A stretch of 32,303 bases of DNA from CBDUXT01 sp965371245. GTDB lineage: Bacteria > Planctomycetota > Phycisphaerae > UBA1845. The notes under the pieces were generated by a model. That model was not told where the DNA came from, searched no databases, and saw only the letters and a program-made list of their open reading frames with translations. Both the position numbers and the translations under genes were made by a program. Below, piece by piece: positions 7,901 through 16,615 of this stretch; positions within the stretch are counted from its first letter, which is position 1; each line of letters opens with the position of its first letter. The stretch covers positions 1 through 32,303 of the forward strand of contig CBDUXT010000071.1 in NCBI GenBank assembly GCA_965371245.1, given 5' to 3'.

Positions 7901-9677
7901 CCACGGACAAGCGCGTCTTGTTCTTGCGCGTATGTCGAGCTTGCCCATGCCACGCGATCCGAACGTGCTCCTGACCCTGGGGCAGCTAAGCGCCGCGCTG
8001 AACCTCGACGAAGCCGCCCTACCCTACCTACTCGCGATCCCCGAAACGGCGCCGGAGTTCACGGTAGCCCAGAGCCTGGTCGTTCGCGTGGATGAGCGGT
8101 CCGGTCCGACCGGGCAGGCTCGCGAGCGTCTGGGTCACCTCTTGAAGGATCGTCGTACCGCCGCCGGCACGGTCCGCGAGCTGGTCAAGCTCAACATCCA
8201 CCGTGTCGGGGACGAACGGATCTTGCGATGGGCGGATGGAATCATTGTGACCGGCGCCAAGAGCAGCGGCGGAAGCGCCGCGACCAAAGGCACGGCGCTT
8301 GCGGGCGTTGCGTTCGCCGAGACCATTCCCGAAGACGCACAGCGCCTGTGGTTGGGTGTCCATACAGCGCTAGCGGCGAAGGACGGCGATTGGAAAGCCG
8401 TCCTGGCAGCGCTGCAGCGATTGGCCGTGCTTGCACCTCCGTCACCAACCCTCGATGCGGCCCGCATCTGTGTGTTGGTCCACTTGGACAGGATGGAGCA
8501 AGCGCGCGAGTTGTTCCATGCCGGTCCAGAGCTATCCAACTCCGACATGGCCGTCCTGGCGCGGGTTGTCGTGGGGGAATCTCCGGACGGACGCAATCCC
8601 CCACAAGCCGGCTCGCAGTGGGAGAGCGCTGCGCTGGGCTTAGCACATGCTCGCGCGGTGGGCGACCTCCTGGCGGCCGGGGAGCCGGATGGCTATCAGG
8701 CCGCGGCACGACACATCATCGAAGCGAGTGCGATCAGCCAACCGGCGGCAAGAACGGCGTTTGATCGAGCGCCTGTCACCGTCTTTGGAAGCGATCTCCT
8801 CCAAGGGGTGGTTGCGGTCGGACCGCGCCCGGAGTCCGCGGGGGATCGCCTCCGCCACCTGGCGCTCGCCTATCTGGCGAGGCTTGTCGCCTTGCCGGAA
8901 CTCTGCACCGCGGTAACAAGCCGGATGATACGGGATGGTTCCCAGAGCCCGCTTGCCTACGCCCTGCACGCTCAGTCGCTATTGGACCGGAACCTGTCGG
9001 ATGAGCTTGCGCGCGCCGAGCGATCGATCGACCGCGTGCTCCCAGGGAGCAATCTGTCGTTGTATCTGTCGGCACGCCGAAACGACGCGGGGGGCGACCC
9101 GGTCGGCGCTGTCGAAGACCTACGCCGGATTTTGCGGCGAGAGCCCGCCAACTTTCATGTGCGGTACCTGACCGCGCAGCTTCTGATACGCTCAGGACGC
9201 ATCGACGAGGCAATCAGCGCGCTCGAGGAACTGGTCGCCCGGTCGTCCGTGAGGAGAGCCGTAGCGACCAATACCGAAATGAACGGCGTGGAGCGGGTAA
9301 CGATGGGGATCGGCGCCGCGCCAGCCGCGCCGGCCAATGATCTAGCCTGGCTTCTCGCGGAACACTATCCGGAGCGATGGGACGAGGCTCATCGCCTGGC
9401 ATCCCAAGCGCTTGACGCCGACAGCCGCAGTGTCCAGGTTCGGGATACCCTCGGTTGGATCGAGCACTTGCGCGGCGACGACAAGAAGGCTCTGATGCAT
9501 TTGAGCCTGGGCTTGTCGCGCACCAACACGCCGCCTGAAGTCCACAGCCGCATGGCCGCGGTCTACGAATCCCTGGGATACCCAACCTGGGCAAAGTACC
9601 ATGTCGAGGCGGCATCACAGGCCGGCGCGCCGAACGCCGACGCGGGTCGTGAGCGATCACGCCGCCGGCCACGATGA
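4917..9677 (+). CDS. Giant membrane-anchored TPR protein of the exosortase locus
   Basis: This 1586-residue protein begins with a very basic cytoplasmic stretch (residues 2-24), then one membrane segment at about 26-45. The rest is almost entirely tetratricopeptide-type helical repeats, for example around 6120, 6700 and 9150. TPR proteins scaffold protein complexes, and long ones accompany exosortase and exopolysaccharide loci (PrsT-like family). This one lacks the lipobox of PrsT lipoproteins, so it is a functional analogue at best. I chose GTG 4917 because it overlaps the exosortase stop as GTGA and GGAGGA sits at 4905-4910; the longer frame from 4863 would overlap the exosortase by 58 bases. 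The domain must face the periplasm-side space if the basic end is cytoplasmic. Confidence 0.88.
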   Translation: MTRKRFRFRRWSLKRRIRKLRRSRLAVMTLFTMLAAAATTAVIVSIPKDQSLRQARLALTHRKPELAIRVLAPFLAEHPYHVGALCVHAKALMLLRRMQPARESLDTAVAVGAGGAEPHELLVEWAVRHMHDALKQPDFSTRPELQSRFDGSMSLGLAHCRWLRERKDPRKQIVGRLLEARLVLADLRRLQSLRHALGQSPVRLASTGPRGKWRDDETQGDGDAQRLTRRMESRRTELKSHLQAVLDADPDRFTAWDMYVDLASSREGEPFLWGAAEQLSRRPDVPSRLAAKTASSLLTAGNAALPIQRRVEAGWQVLLAVNPDHRETVDWRLAAARLHLAGGQPERAQPLLERILERRPDHVQSRHLLAKSLFDQELYSAAGKILDGLCREPAPSAQLELLYGLTLLKIGKTDLAVEALRRAIQIDPGGHAAHWMLWRLLSEQGRITEVAQDIRDYADAHPRNPFAIRMILLLERALDDRGAIEDLMRQVATYSPLSDDHLAVLIDGYLYLKDSTKSLQFARALIKRRPRRIEGYLGSAAAMLARGHYARALHELADLWEKFPNDLRVTELQGRCHLLDGRYGRAANLFQKVVDTQPANYKAGILLAESLSRLGLADDAVEQAERVLEQHPQSMAVHRMVARVYELSGRADKTDECLARLDETRLDERRYPVLLARAKLAKGDPERAAAIAERALLAGNANPLLRTLLARIAIEKNLFNQAEFHLLALVRGQPDDPQGFALLARFYFESGRIDEGLSKLQDLESANESLARISRASILRLAGRSDEALALYIPLYESLIAEGDTLALTVADAIAGIRAAGGKPTAAQEVYDKMITAGVSAPRAALRQVDLAVTTGFLGDSVGTLDGLAVELEGGRPTLRFEFMRRYVALGRHDRALALLEAWIETHPDSTPLLRAKAELLVEAGRRGEAIDIYRRLVDRDGGTAMTWRRLAGLLVSQFDFPAAKAAFETLGRKDHDAERMSLVSLGQMWMDLGLHGQARLVLARMSSLPMPRDPNVLLTLGQLSAALNLDEAALPYLLAIPETAPEFTVAQSLVVRVDERSGPTGQARERLGHLLKDRRTAAGTVRELVKLNIHRVGDERILRWADGIIVTGAKSSGGSAATKGTALAGVAFAETIPEDAQRLWLGVHTALAAKDGDWKAVLAALQRLAVLAPPSPTLDAARICVLVHLDRMEQARELFHAGPELSNSDMAVLARVVVGESPDGRNPPQAGSQWESAALGLAHARAVGDLLAAGEPDGYQAAARHIIEASAISQPAARTAFDRAPVTVFGSDLLQGVVAVGPRPESAGDRLRHLALAYLARLVALPELCTAVTSRMIRDGSQSPLAYALHAQSLLDRNLSDELARAERSIDRVLPGSNLSLYLSARRNDAGGDPVGAVEDLRRILRREPANFHVRYLTAQLLIRSGRIDEAISALEELVARSSVRRAVATNTEMNGVERVTMGIGAAPAAPANDLAWLLAEHYPERWDEAHRLASQALDADSRSVQVRDTLGWIEHLRGDDKKALMHLSLGLSRTNTPPEVHSRMAAVYESLGYPTWAKYHVEAASQAGAPNADAGRERSRRRPR

Positions 9678-9833
9678 GATGACCGCTTCCACGCGTTGTG
9701 GTTACTCAAGACATCTGTCCCTGATACCATCCCCGAGGTTCGTCATAACCGAGCCGTGGAGCCCGCAAAACACGGCGCCGTAACGGCATTCCAATCGCCG
9801 GTGTGGATTATAAGCCCCGTCGTCTTGAGTTGG

Positions 9834-9842
9834 TGGTATACT
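9834..9842 (+). promoter_or_regulatory. Candidate extended -10 promoter for the SPFH operon
   Basis: TGGTATACT matches the extended -10 form TGnTATAAT at 8 of the 9 positions, 38 bases before the zinc-ribbon start. No clear -35 lies 17 bases upstream. The 200-base gap after the TPR gene is the natural place for a new promoter. Confidence 0.35.
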
Positions 9843-9879
9843 TCCGCTGGATGCCAAAGAAGAGAATGGACGGTGTGCC

Positions 9880-10080
9880 ATGGTTTACGCGGGACCGATG
9901 ACGCTTATCGTTGTGCTCGTTTTCGGGGGCGCCCTGGTGCTCGGATTGGTTATCATCGCTGGGGCCATGTCATCGCGGACCTCGACGACCAGGAGCCGCG
10001 TTTGCCAGCAGTGCAAAACGACGAATCCGGGTCACGCGCGTTTTTGTTCTCACTGCGGTCGGCGCCTGCCCGGCGCCTAG
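9880..10080 (+). CDS. Small membrane protein with C-terminal zinc ribbon
   Basis: This 66-residue protein has one hydrophobic segment (residues 8-30) followed by a zinc ribbon built from CQQC and CSHC pairs (VCQQCKTTNPGHARFCSHC). Such ribbons usually bind a structural zinc and mediate protein contacts. With the N-terminus outside, the ribbon would be cytoplasmic. The ribosome site before ATG 9880 is weak (AAGAGA further upstream); ATG 9898 is possible but would trim the membrane segment. It lies 27 bases ahead of the first SPFH gene on the same strand, so it may be a partner of those proteins. Confidence 0.75.
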   Translation: MVYAGPMTLIVVLVFGGALVLGLVIIAGAMSSRTSTTRSRVCQQCKTTNPGHARFCSHCGRRLPGA

Positions 10081-10107
10081 CCGCACCATTTCGAAAGGAT
10101 CTTGCCC

Positions 10108-11697
10108 ATGGCTGATTACGGAGGCAACGTGGTTCGGCCGTCGATTCCGCGACCGAGACCGTCACTTTGGAAGGCTCTCGTCGGTGTGGCGTTCGCCGTC
10201 GTGGCCCTGATCGGCGCAACCTTCTGGGGCGTTGTTCGGGTCGAGGTGGGCGCGGGCGAGATCCTGGTTCTTGTCAACAAGACGGGCAAGGCGCTCCCGG
10301 TCGAACTCGCGGACCGGTTCGGCGATCAGGTGATCCTGTATCCCGAACTCGTGAGCGCGGTGGCGAACGTGACGGGCGAATCCGAGGACGCCGTACGCGA
10401 AGGCTACAAGGGCGTCCGTTTCGACGTCCTGACCGCCGGTCGATACTTCCCCAACCCCTATTCTTTCCGAACGATACGAAAGAGAGCGACGATCATTCGG
10501 GAGGGTGAGATTGGCGTGAAGATCCGCAAGTACGGGCGCCCGCTGCCGTTTCCCAAGACGGTCGCCACGGAACCGGATGAGCGCGGCCCCGTCGCGCGGA
10601 TCCTCCCGCCCGGCAAGCACGCCATCAACCCACTGGCGTTCGACGTGCAAAAGTTCCCGGCCGTTCTGATTCCCGAGGGGCACGCCGGCGTGGTGACCCT
10701 GTTGAGCGGGCAGGCGTCCGCCGTGAAGAACACCTATACCGTCGAGCCGGGCGAGAAGGGGGTCCAGCGACGAACGCTGCCCCCGGGTCTGGCGTACTAC
10801 AACCCCTACCTCGAGCAGATCGATCTCGTCGATGTACGCAGCCACAAATACGACATGCTGGGCGAGGGGGCGATCCATTTCCCCTCCAACGACAGCTTCC
10901 AGATCCGCATCGAGGGGACGATCGAATGGGCCATCCGTCCGGACCGGGTGGCGGAAGTCACCGTCGCCTATGGCAACGAGCAGGACATCCTGGACAAGAT
11001 CATCCTTCCCAACGCCCGCAGCATTGCGCGAATCGAGGGCTCGAAGCTACTCGCCCGCGAGTTCATCAGCGGCAAGACACGAACGGCCTTTCAGGACCGG
11101 CTGCTCGCGCAGTTGAAACGGGAGTGCTCGCAGCAGGGTATCGCGATCAAGGCGGCGCTGGTGCGCGACATTCAGACCCCCTCGGAGATCGCCACCCCGA
11201 TCAGCCAGCGTGAGCAGGCCGACCAGGAGGTGGAACGGTTCACCAACGAGATGGAGGAGGCCAAGGCCGAGGTGCAACTCGTCGAGCAACAGGAGTTGTT
11301 CGCCCGTAACAGCGCCCTGGGGAACGCGCGACGACAGGTCGTGACGATCGTCAAGGAAGCCGACCAGCGCAAAGTGGTGGCCGTCACGAAGGCACAACGC
11401 GAGTTAGGAGTCGCCAAGCTCGCCCTGGAAGCGGCGACCAAGGAGGCGGCAGCCATCCGGTCGCGCGGAGAGGCGGAAGCGAACGTGATTCTGTTCGACT
11501 ACCAGGCCCAGGCGGAGCCGCTTGCAAGATCGGTGGCGGCCTTCGGTAGCGGCGTCACCTACGCGCAGCACTTCTTCCTCCAGCGGATCGCCCCCTCGAT
11601 CAAGTCCATCCTGTCAAACACGGACGGACCGTTCGCTGATATTTTCAAGCAGCTTCAGACGTTCAAAACGGATACGGGAAACGGAGGTGAGCGATGA
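10108..11697 (+). CDS. SPFH/band-7 domain membrane protein, first of a pair
   Basis: This 529-residue protein has an N-terminal membrane segment (about 17-40), then a band-7/SPFH region. The C-terminal part from about residue 370 is rich in Glu, Ala and Arg and looks coiled-coil, with the EAxA-type repeats seen in flotillin-like proteins. SPFH proteins form large oligomeric rings or microdomains on membranes and often modulate proteases or lipid organisation. ATG 10108 has AAAGGA 8 bases upstream, better than TTG 10102. It ends in an ATGA overlap with the second SPFH gene, and GGAGGTGA at 11683-11690 serves that next start. The substrate or partner cannot be told from sequence. Confidence 0.87.
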   Translation: MADYGGNVVRPSIPRPRPSLWKALVGVAFAVVALIGATFWGVVRVEVGAGEILVLVNKTGKALPVELADRFGDQVILYPELVSAVANVTGESEDAVREGYKGVRFDVLTAGRYFPNPYSFRTIRKRATIIREGEIGVKIRKYGRPLPFPKTVATEPDERGPVARILPPGKHAINPLAFDVQKFPAVLIPEGHAGVVTLLSGQASAVKNTYTVEPGEKGVQRRTLPPGLAYYNPYLEQIDLVDVRSHKYDMLGEGAIHFPSNDSFQIRIEGTIEWAIRPDRVAEVTVAYGNEQDILDKIILPNARSIARIEGSKLLAREFISGKTRTAFQDRLLAQLKRECSQQGIAIKAALVRDIQTPSEIATPISQREQADQEVERFTNEMEEAKAEVQLVEQQELFARNSALGNARRQVVTIVKEADQRKVVAVTKAQRELGVAKLALEAATKEAAAIRSRGEAEANVILFDYQAQAEPLARSVAAFGSGVTYAQHFFLQRIAPSIKSILSNTDGPFADIFKQLQTFKTDTGNGGER

Positions 11698-13439
11698 ATG
11701 GTTCTCTGCCGAAGTTGACCAAGCGCGGGTTCCTGGCCACGGTGGCGGGCGGGCTGTTGGTCGTGGCGGCCGCGGCCGGCGGGTTCGTATGGTCCGTCTG
11801 CCGGGTGTACGTGCCCGAAGACATGTGCGCCGTGCTGATCCGCAAGACCGGGTCGTCGTTGCCGCCGGGTGACCTGGTGGCCACGAAACCCGGGCAAAAG
11901 GGTATCCAGGAAGAACCCCTGGGTCCCGGTCGGCACTTCTTCAACCCCTACACCTGGGAGATCAGCCTGAAGCCGCTGACCGTGATTCCCTCGGGCAGCC
12001 CGGAAACCTGGGAATGGACGCACTCGCTGAGTGAACAGCAGCGCGACCAGCTACGCAAGGGCACCTTCCGGTTCGCGGGCGAGGTTCCGCAGATCGGCGT
12101 GGTCGTGCGCAAGGTGGGACGCGAACCGCCATCCGGACAACCGATCGTCGATCGGGACTCCGGGCTCAAGGGCATTCTCAAAGAGGTGCTGACCCCGGGA
12201 ACGTACAAGATCAACCCAGAGGTGTACGCCGTCGAGCTTCATCCGGCCCTGGTGATCCCGGCCGGGTTCGTCGGTGTCGTCACCAATCTATTCGGCGATC
12301 AGCCGGAGGCGTTCGGAACAACTTCGACCGCCACACCGACCACCGCGGCCGACGGGACGCCCGTCGATCAAGAAACAACGCTGCTCACCAGAGGCGTTCG
12401 GGCGCTGGCCGAACCGGGCGAGCGCGGAACGCTGCGCGACGTTCTCCAGCCGGGTGTCTACTACATCAATCCCCGGCTCCAGAAGGTGACGCTCATCGAG
12501 ATCGGCTACAACGAGTACTCGCAGATCAAGGAGAGCGACGCGGCCAACTACCGCATCGCCTTCCCCTCCGACACCGGCTACCTGATTCGCGTCGGCGTGA
12601 CGGTGGTCTGGGGGATTCATCCAAAGCACGCGGCCGAGACCATCAATGAGTTCGGCAACATCGACGGCGTGCTCGACAAGATCATCGGCCCACAACTTCG
12701 CTCGATCTGCCGGAACATCGGCTCCACGTATGCGGCCCGCGATTTCATCCAGGGCGAAAAGCGTGAGCAGTTTCAACGGGACATGACGGCCGAGCTGCAG
12801 CGCGTATGCCGTGCCAAGAACCTGGAAATACTGATCGCGCTGGTGCGGGAGATCGAGGTTCACGCGCCGACGGCCGGCACGACGAGTAGCGACCTGACGC
12901 AGGACCTCAAGCGAACCATTCAGGAGAGTTACATCGCCATCGAGAATCAGATTACCAAGGAAAAGCGCCGCGAGGCGGCCACCGTTCGTGCTCAGCTCGA
13001 GGAGGAGCGCAAGAAGGTCGATATCGCCCGCGAGGCCATCCAGGCCGATACACGAGTCATGGTTGCCAGCATCACCGCGAACGCCGAAAAGCAAGCGGCG
13101 GAGGTGGATGCCCAGGCCGCGCTCGAGGTGGCCACGATACAGGAAGAGGTGGCCCGCCTGGATGCTCAGCGCGTGGAGATTCTGGGCAAGTCGCGGGCCG
13201 ACGTGGAACGCATGCGGAACGATGCCGAGGCGAAAGGGTATCAGATGCTCGTCGATGCGCTGGGCGGCGGAGAGGCCTACAACCTCTACACCTTCGCTCA
13301 GAACTTCCAGCCGGAGTCCATCCGCCTGTTCTTCGCCGGAGACGGAACATTCTGGACGGACCTGTCGCGTTTCGAAGAGCTGGGGGCGGCGAGGCTGTTG
13401 GAATCCCCCCGGCGGTCCGGGGAAGTACGGGACAAGTAG
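11694..13439 (+). CDS. SPFH/band-7 domain membrane protein, second of a pair
   Basis: This 581-residue paralog of the preceding protein has the same layout. A membrane segment at about 15-38 is followed by VYVPEDMCAVLIRKTG, repeated beta elements of the type PGxxFFNPYTW, the SPFH region, and a long charged coiled coil from about residue 400 (EKRREAATVRAQLEEERKK). The start overlaps the upstream stop (ATGA) and is preceded by a near-perfect ribosome site, so the two proteins are probably made in fixed proportion and may form a hetero-oligomer, as HflK and HflC do. They are not clearly HflK/HflC themselves: both are much longer and lack a recognisable neighbouring FtsH. Confidence 0.87.
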   Translation: MNGSLPKLTKRGFLATVAGGLLVVAAAAGGFVWSVCRVYVPEDMCAVLIRKTGSSLPPGDLVATKPGQKGIQEEPLGPGRHFFNPYTWEISLKPLTVIPSGSPETWEWTHSLSEQQRDQLRKGTFRFAGEVPQIGVVVRKVGREPPSGQPIVDRDSGLKGILKEVLTPGTYKINPEVYAVELHPALVIPAGFVGVVTNLFGDQPEAFGTTSTATPTTAADGTPVDQETTLLTRGVRALAEPGERGTLRDVLQPGVYYINPRLQKVTLIEIGYNEYSQIKESDAANYRIAFPSDTGYLIRVGVTVVWGIHPKHAAETINEFGNIDGVLDKIIGPQLRSICRNIGSTYAARDFIQGEKREQFQRDMTAELQRVCRAKNLEILIALVREIEVHAPTAGTTSSDLTQDLKRTIQESYIAIENQITKEKRREAATVRAQLEEERKKVDIAREAIQADTRVMVASITANAEKQAAEVDAQAALEVATIQEEVARLDAQRVEILGKSRADVERMRNDAEAKGYQMLVDALGGGEAYNLYTFAQNFQPESIRLFFAGDGTFWTDLSRFEELGAARLLESPRRSGEVRDK

Positions 13440-13452
13440 GCGAGGTCGCGAG

Positions 13453-13653
13453 CCCGGCGGGGAACCCCTTGCGTGGTTCGATACGTGGACGCCGGTTTTC
13501 CGGTCGCAAACGAAATCGAGATTCCTGGGGCGTCCGACCGTCGAGCTTCGTATCAGGGCGATGCTCGTTGTACCAAACGAAGAACGAAGCGAACTCCCTG
13601 CGAAAACCAGCTTGGCGCTGCGTCAGCACGATCCTTCGAGCTGCCTGGTCCTT
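13453..13653 (-). pseudogene. Transposase C-terminal remnant
   Basis: On the minus strand one frame reads ARRIVLTQRQAGFRREF, then FFVWYNEHRPDTKLDGRTP, then ENRRPRIEPRKG. This is the C-terminal end of an integrase-core (rve-type) transposase, where WYNEHRPxxxLxGRTP is diagnostic. Nothing upstream or downstream continues the domain, so only about 67 codons survive. It lies just beyond the stop of the second SPFH gene in the opposite orientation. The family differs from the fragments at 1769 and 21090. The rest of the 13440-13770 gap holds only the hairpin described separately. Confidence 0.78.
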
Positions 13654-13681
13654 GCGCTGCGCTCGATGTGCCAAAAGAAAG

Positions 13682-13713
13682 AGCGGCATGCACTCTTGCG
13701 AGCACATGCCACT
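13682..13713 (-). terminator. Hairpin after the first PKD-type gene (terminator or REP-like palindrome)
   Basis: In minus-strand RNA a 14-base-pair stem closes a GCAA tetraloop. Eleven pairs are Watson-Crick and three are G-U, which would be mismatches in plus-strand RNA, so the fold favours the minus transcript. It sits 58 bases past the stop of the gene ending at 13771. There is no long U run, so simple intrinsic termination is uncertain; it may protect the mRNA 3' end. Confidence 0.5.
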
Positions 13714-13770
13714 CCTTTGATTGGACCCTTGCCCCCAAGGTTCCAAGTTACAACCAACTATACGAAGTCC

Positions 13771-16539
13771 TTACCTCCTCGCTTCGTAATCCATTTGCAA
13801 CGCGCCGCCGAGCGTCGAGATGCAGCGGATCAACATGGTCGGCGTGCCGGAATCGCAGTCGGCAGCCATTCCGGGATCTATGGCGCACGGGTTGATGCCA
13901 CCGATCGTATCGACCTTCCAGTCGGCGATCGCGTCCACCGCGGCAGTGCCGATCTCAAGACCCAATGCCTGGTCCCCGAGCCAGCAGGTGACGCTGTGCC
14001 CCGGTCCTGGAATCGAGCTTGTCCCATCGATGGTGAAACGCTCCTTCTTGCCGTCGTAACGCGCTCGACCCGGCGTCAGCGTGTCCGAGGTCCCCGGGTC
14101 ATCGACAATCACATCGACGGTGTCGGACGTACACCCACCGATACCACACACCTCGACCTGGAAGGTCAGCGTTTGGAACGTGCTCGGGAAGACGAACGCC
14201 GGCATCGAGATGCCCGGAGGAACGCCGGGAACGATCGTCAACGAACCGTCCTGCTCCAGCGTTCCCAGTGCCACCGTTTCACCGGCGAGCTGGGTCCAGC
14301 CGAAGCCGGTTCCATCGGTAAAGATGAGGCCGGCCGACGCGCTGCCGTCGAGCTGCACCAATTCGTTGGTGAAGACAACAATGTTCGCACCCGCATTGGC
14401 GACCGGAGCACCCACCGGTGCCTTGATCACAATGGCGTCCGGAGCTGATCCACCAGGACCGCTCACCGTCAGCTCCAGCGTGACACATCCGCCTATGAGT
14501 GGCATCGAGAGCGTAGCCATCGAGGAGTCCAATGGATCGATGGCGACCGAGGCGTCCCGGTCAAGCGTCTCGCCGACACACTGTGGAGAGGCGATCGTAT
14601 CGGTCGCGATCTGCGCCCAGCTATAAGACAAGCCGGAACCCTGGGAAGCACTCGCGTCAAGCGCGACGCCCGCGTCGGGGAACACCAGCAGATCCTGGTC
14701 GGCCCCTGCCACCGCGACAACGGTGTTCGTCACGATCGCCGTGTCACTGCTGGTCATTCCGTTCTGGTCGGTGACCGTCAACACAATCGTGATGAGATCA
14801 TCCGCGGAGGGGAAGACGAAGCTCGGGCTGGCAGTCGTGGCGTCAACAAGCGTAACGGCTGTTCCGTTGGCCTGCACCCAACTGTACGTGAGGCCCACAC
14901 CGATCGAGGCGCTGCCGTCGAGCGTGGCCGTAGAGCCCTTCGCCACGACGAGGGTACCCCCTGCAGCCGCGAGAACGTCCGGAACCGCGCCGAGGATCGT
15001 CGTCGGGGCCGTCACCGTGCCACCCTGGCCGGAGTCGATCGTAATAGAACTCGGAGGAACAACGCCGCAAACACCGAAGGCGAGCGTGACATCGGCCGTC
15101 CCAATGGTTGGGTCCAACGGATCCACCGTCAGGTCGGCGCCCCCGGTTGACAGGGTGCCTCCTCCCGTACCCGGATCGGCGATGGACGCGGTGATGGCGA
15201 GGGTTCCTGCCGCCAAGTCTACCTCAGCGCTGAGGATCTGCAGGTTCGCGCTCAACACATGCGTGACGGACGTTGGCGGATCATCCGACAGGTTCGTCAC
15301 AATGACCGTGCTCGGCGGAATGAAGCTGCTCGGGAAGAGGGCGTGGGCGAAGTACTTGCCCGTGCCGTCGCCGCACATCGTGATCGGATCAACGACGCCG
15401 GGAATCTCGAGCTGGATGTTCTGACCCTCAAACGAACTCGCCCACACGTTGATCTGCGTGGAGTTCGCGCCCGCCGTCAGATCCCGGTTGTACGTCGCGC
15501 GATCGACCTGCACACCGAGCGAGGTCGCCGGCTTGGCGATGCCGGTAAAGATGTTGGAGAACGTACAGTTGGACGGATTCCTCGCCAGACCGGTGAAGGC
15601 CGCGTCCAGGTTGGCGATGACATAGGCGTCATACGCGTCGAAGGCCGCCGTCATCGCCTCGGAAGCAGGATCACACTGGTTGAGGCTGGATTTCCCGGTC
15701 GATAGCTCCAAGCCGGCATTGGGGCCGACAACACTGAAGAAGTTGGTGCCGAACGGGCTACCTTGGATCGTGCCACCGCCGCAGAAGTCGGCCAGATAGG
15801 TCTGTGTGTTGGGCGGATCGCCCTGTCCGGCCGGCGGCGGAGGATCCACCGAGGTAAGGAACGTACCCATGATGCTGACGAGCGGATCGAGGAGCGGAGC
15901 ACCCTTCCAAAGGAAGATGTCGTTGGTGAAGTTGATGTTGCTGATGGCCGCACCACCCTGGTCGTTTTCCGCTTCAACATAGGTGACGCCGAAGGGGTAG
16001 GTGATCTGGTACAGCTCACCCGGCGTGGCGTTATCGACGCGTATGCGATAACGAGCAAAGACGATCTGCTCACCATCGACAACCGCGCCCAGCCCATCGA
16101 AGGCTCCTTCGATCGCCATGACGACGATGCTTCGCGAGTTGTCGGACTCGATCATGATCGACTCGGACAACCAGAAGAAGTGCTCGTCGGGATAGTTGTC
16201 CGGAAACGACTGCGGAAGCGTCGGGTCCGGCAGATCCAACACCGGATCAATGCAGGCGGGACACGGCGCTAGCGGAATTCCGGGTTCACCGATGGATGAC
16301 AGCGCCGGTGTCACATCGTTCGTGTCTTCGCACAGCTCCAACACGAGCCCGTTGGCATCCTGTACCCACATCGGGTACCCGTTGACCGGGTTGGTCGGCC
16401 CGAAACGCATCAACGGCGTGGTGTCAATGACCGCAAAGTCCTGGATTTGTGCTTGCGCGACCGTGGCATAACCACTGGCCACGGCAAGCATAATCCCCGC
16501 GTACTGCAACAGCCTGGGTTTTTGTTTGTGAATCTTCAA
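13771..16539 (-). CDS. Large secreted protein with PKD/Ig-like repeats, paralog A
   Basis: This 922-residue protein starts with a signal peptide (basic KIHKQKPR, hydrophobic core, cleavage after TVAQA). The N-terminal half is a conserved region of unknown function (RFGPTNPVNGYPMWVQDANG, CPACIDPVLDLPDP, DGLGAVVDGEQIVFAR). The second half has tandem PKD/REJ-like beta domains (LTYSWVQANGTAVTL, LSYSWAQIATD, FGWTQLAGE). No enzyme motif or sorting tail was seen. I chose TTG 16539 because AAGGAG lies 8 bases upstream and the signal peptide starts there; the ATG at 16671 would add 44 odd residues read from the conserved leader. It is a clear paralog of the gene at 21593-24076. Confidence 0.85.
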   Translation of the reverse strand: MKIHKQKPRLLQYAGIMLAVASGYATVAQAQIQDFAVIDTTPLMRFGPTNPVNGYPMWVQDANGLVLELCEDTNDVTPALSSIGEPGIPLAPCPACIDPVLDLPDPTLPQSFPDNYPDEHFFWLSESIMIESDNSRSIVVMAIEGAFDGLGAVVDGEQIVFARYRIRVDNATPGELYQITYPFGVTYVEAENDQGGAAISNINFTNDIFLWKGAPLLDPLVSIMGTFLTSVDPPPPAGQGDPPNTQTYLADFCGGGTIQGSPFGTNFFSVVGPNAGLELSTGKSSLNQCDPASEAMTAAFDAYDAYVIANLDAAFTGLARNPSNCTFSNIFTGIAKPATSLGVQVDRATYNRDLTAGANSTQINVWASSFEGQNIQLEIPGVVDPITMCGDGTGKYFAHALFPSSFIPPSTVIVTNLSDDPPTSVTHVLSANLQILSAEVDLAAGTLAITASIADPGTGGGTLSTGGADLTVDPLDPTIGTADVTLAFGVCGVVPPSSITIDSGQGGTVTAPTTILGAVPDVLAAAGGTLVVAKGSTATLDGSASIGVGLTYSWVQANGTAVTLVDATTASPSFVFPSADDLITIVLTVTDQNGMTSSDTAIVTNTVVAVAGADQDLLVFPDAGVALDASASQGSGLSYSWAQIATDTIASPQCVGETLDRDASVAIDPLDSSMATLSMPLIGGCVTLELTVSGPGGSAPDAIVIKAPVGAPVANAGANIVVFTNELVQLDGSASAGLIFTDGTGFGWTQLAGETVALGTLEQDGSLTIVPGVPPGISMPAFVFPSTFQTLTFQVEVCGIGGCTSDTVDVIVDDPGTSDTLTPGRARYDGKKERFTIDGTSSIPGPGHSVTCWLGDQALGLEIGTAAVDAIADWKVDTIGGINPCAIDPGMAADCDSGTPTMLIRCISTLGGALQMDYEARR

Positions 16540-16615
16540 TTTCCTGTCTCCTTGGGCAAGAACCCTGATTCCGTCCCGCTTACGACCCCGGGACATTCGC
16601 TTGCGCTTCAGCTCA

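Noticed and set aside
12988..14448. Plus-strand frame of 486 codons
   Set aside because: It runs through the end of the second SPFH gene, a transposase remnant and the antisense of paralog A; no coherent product.
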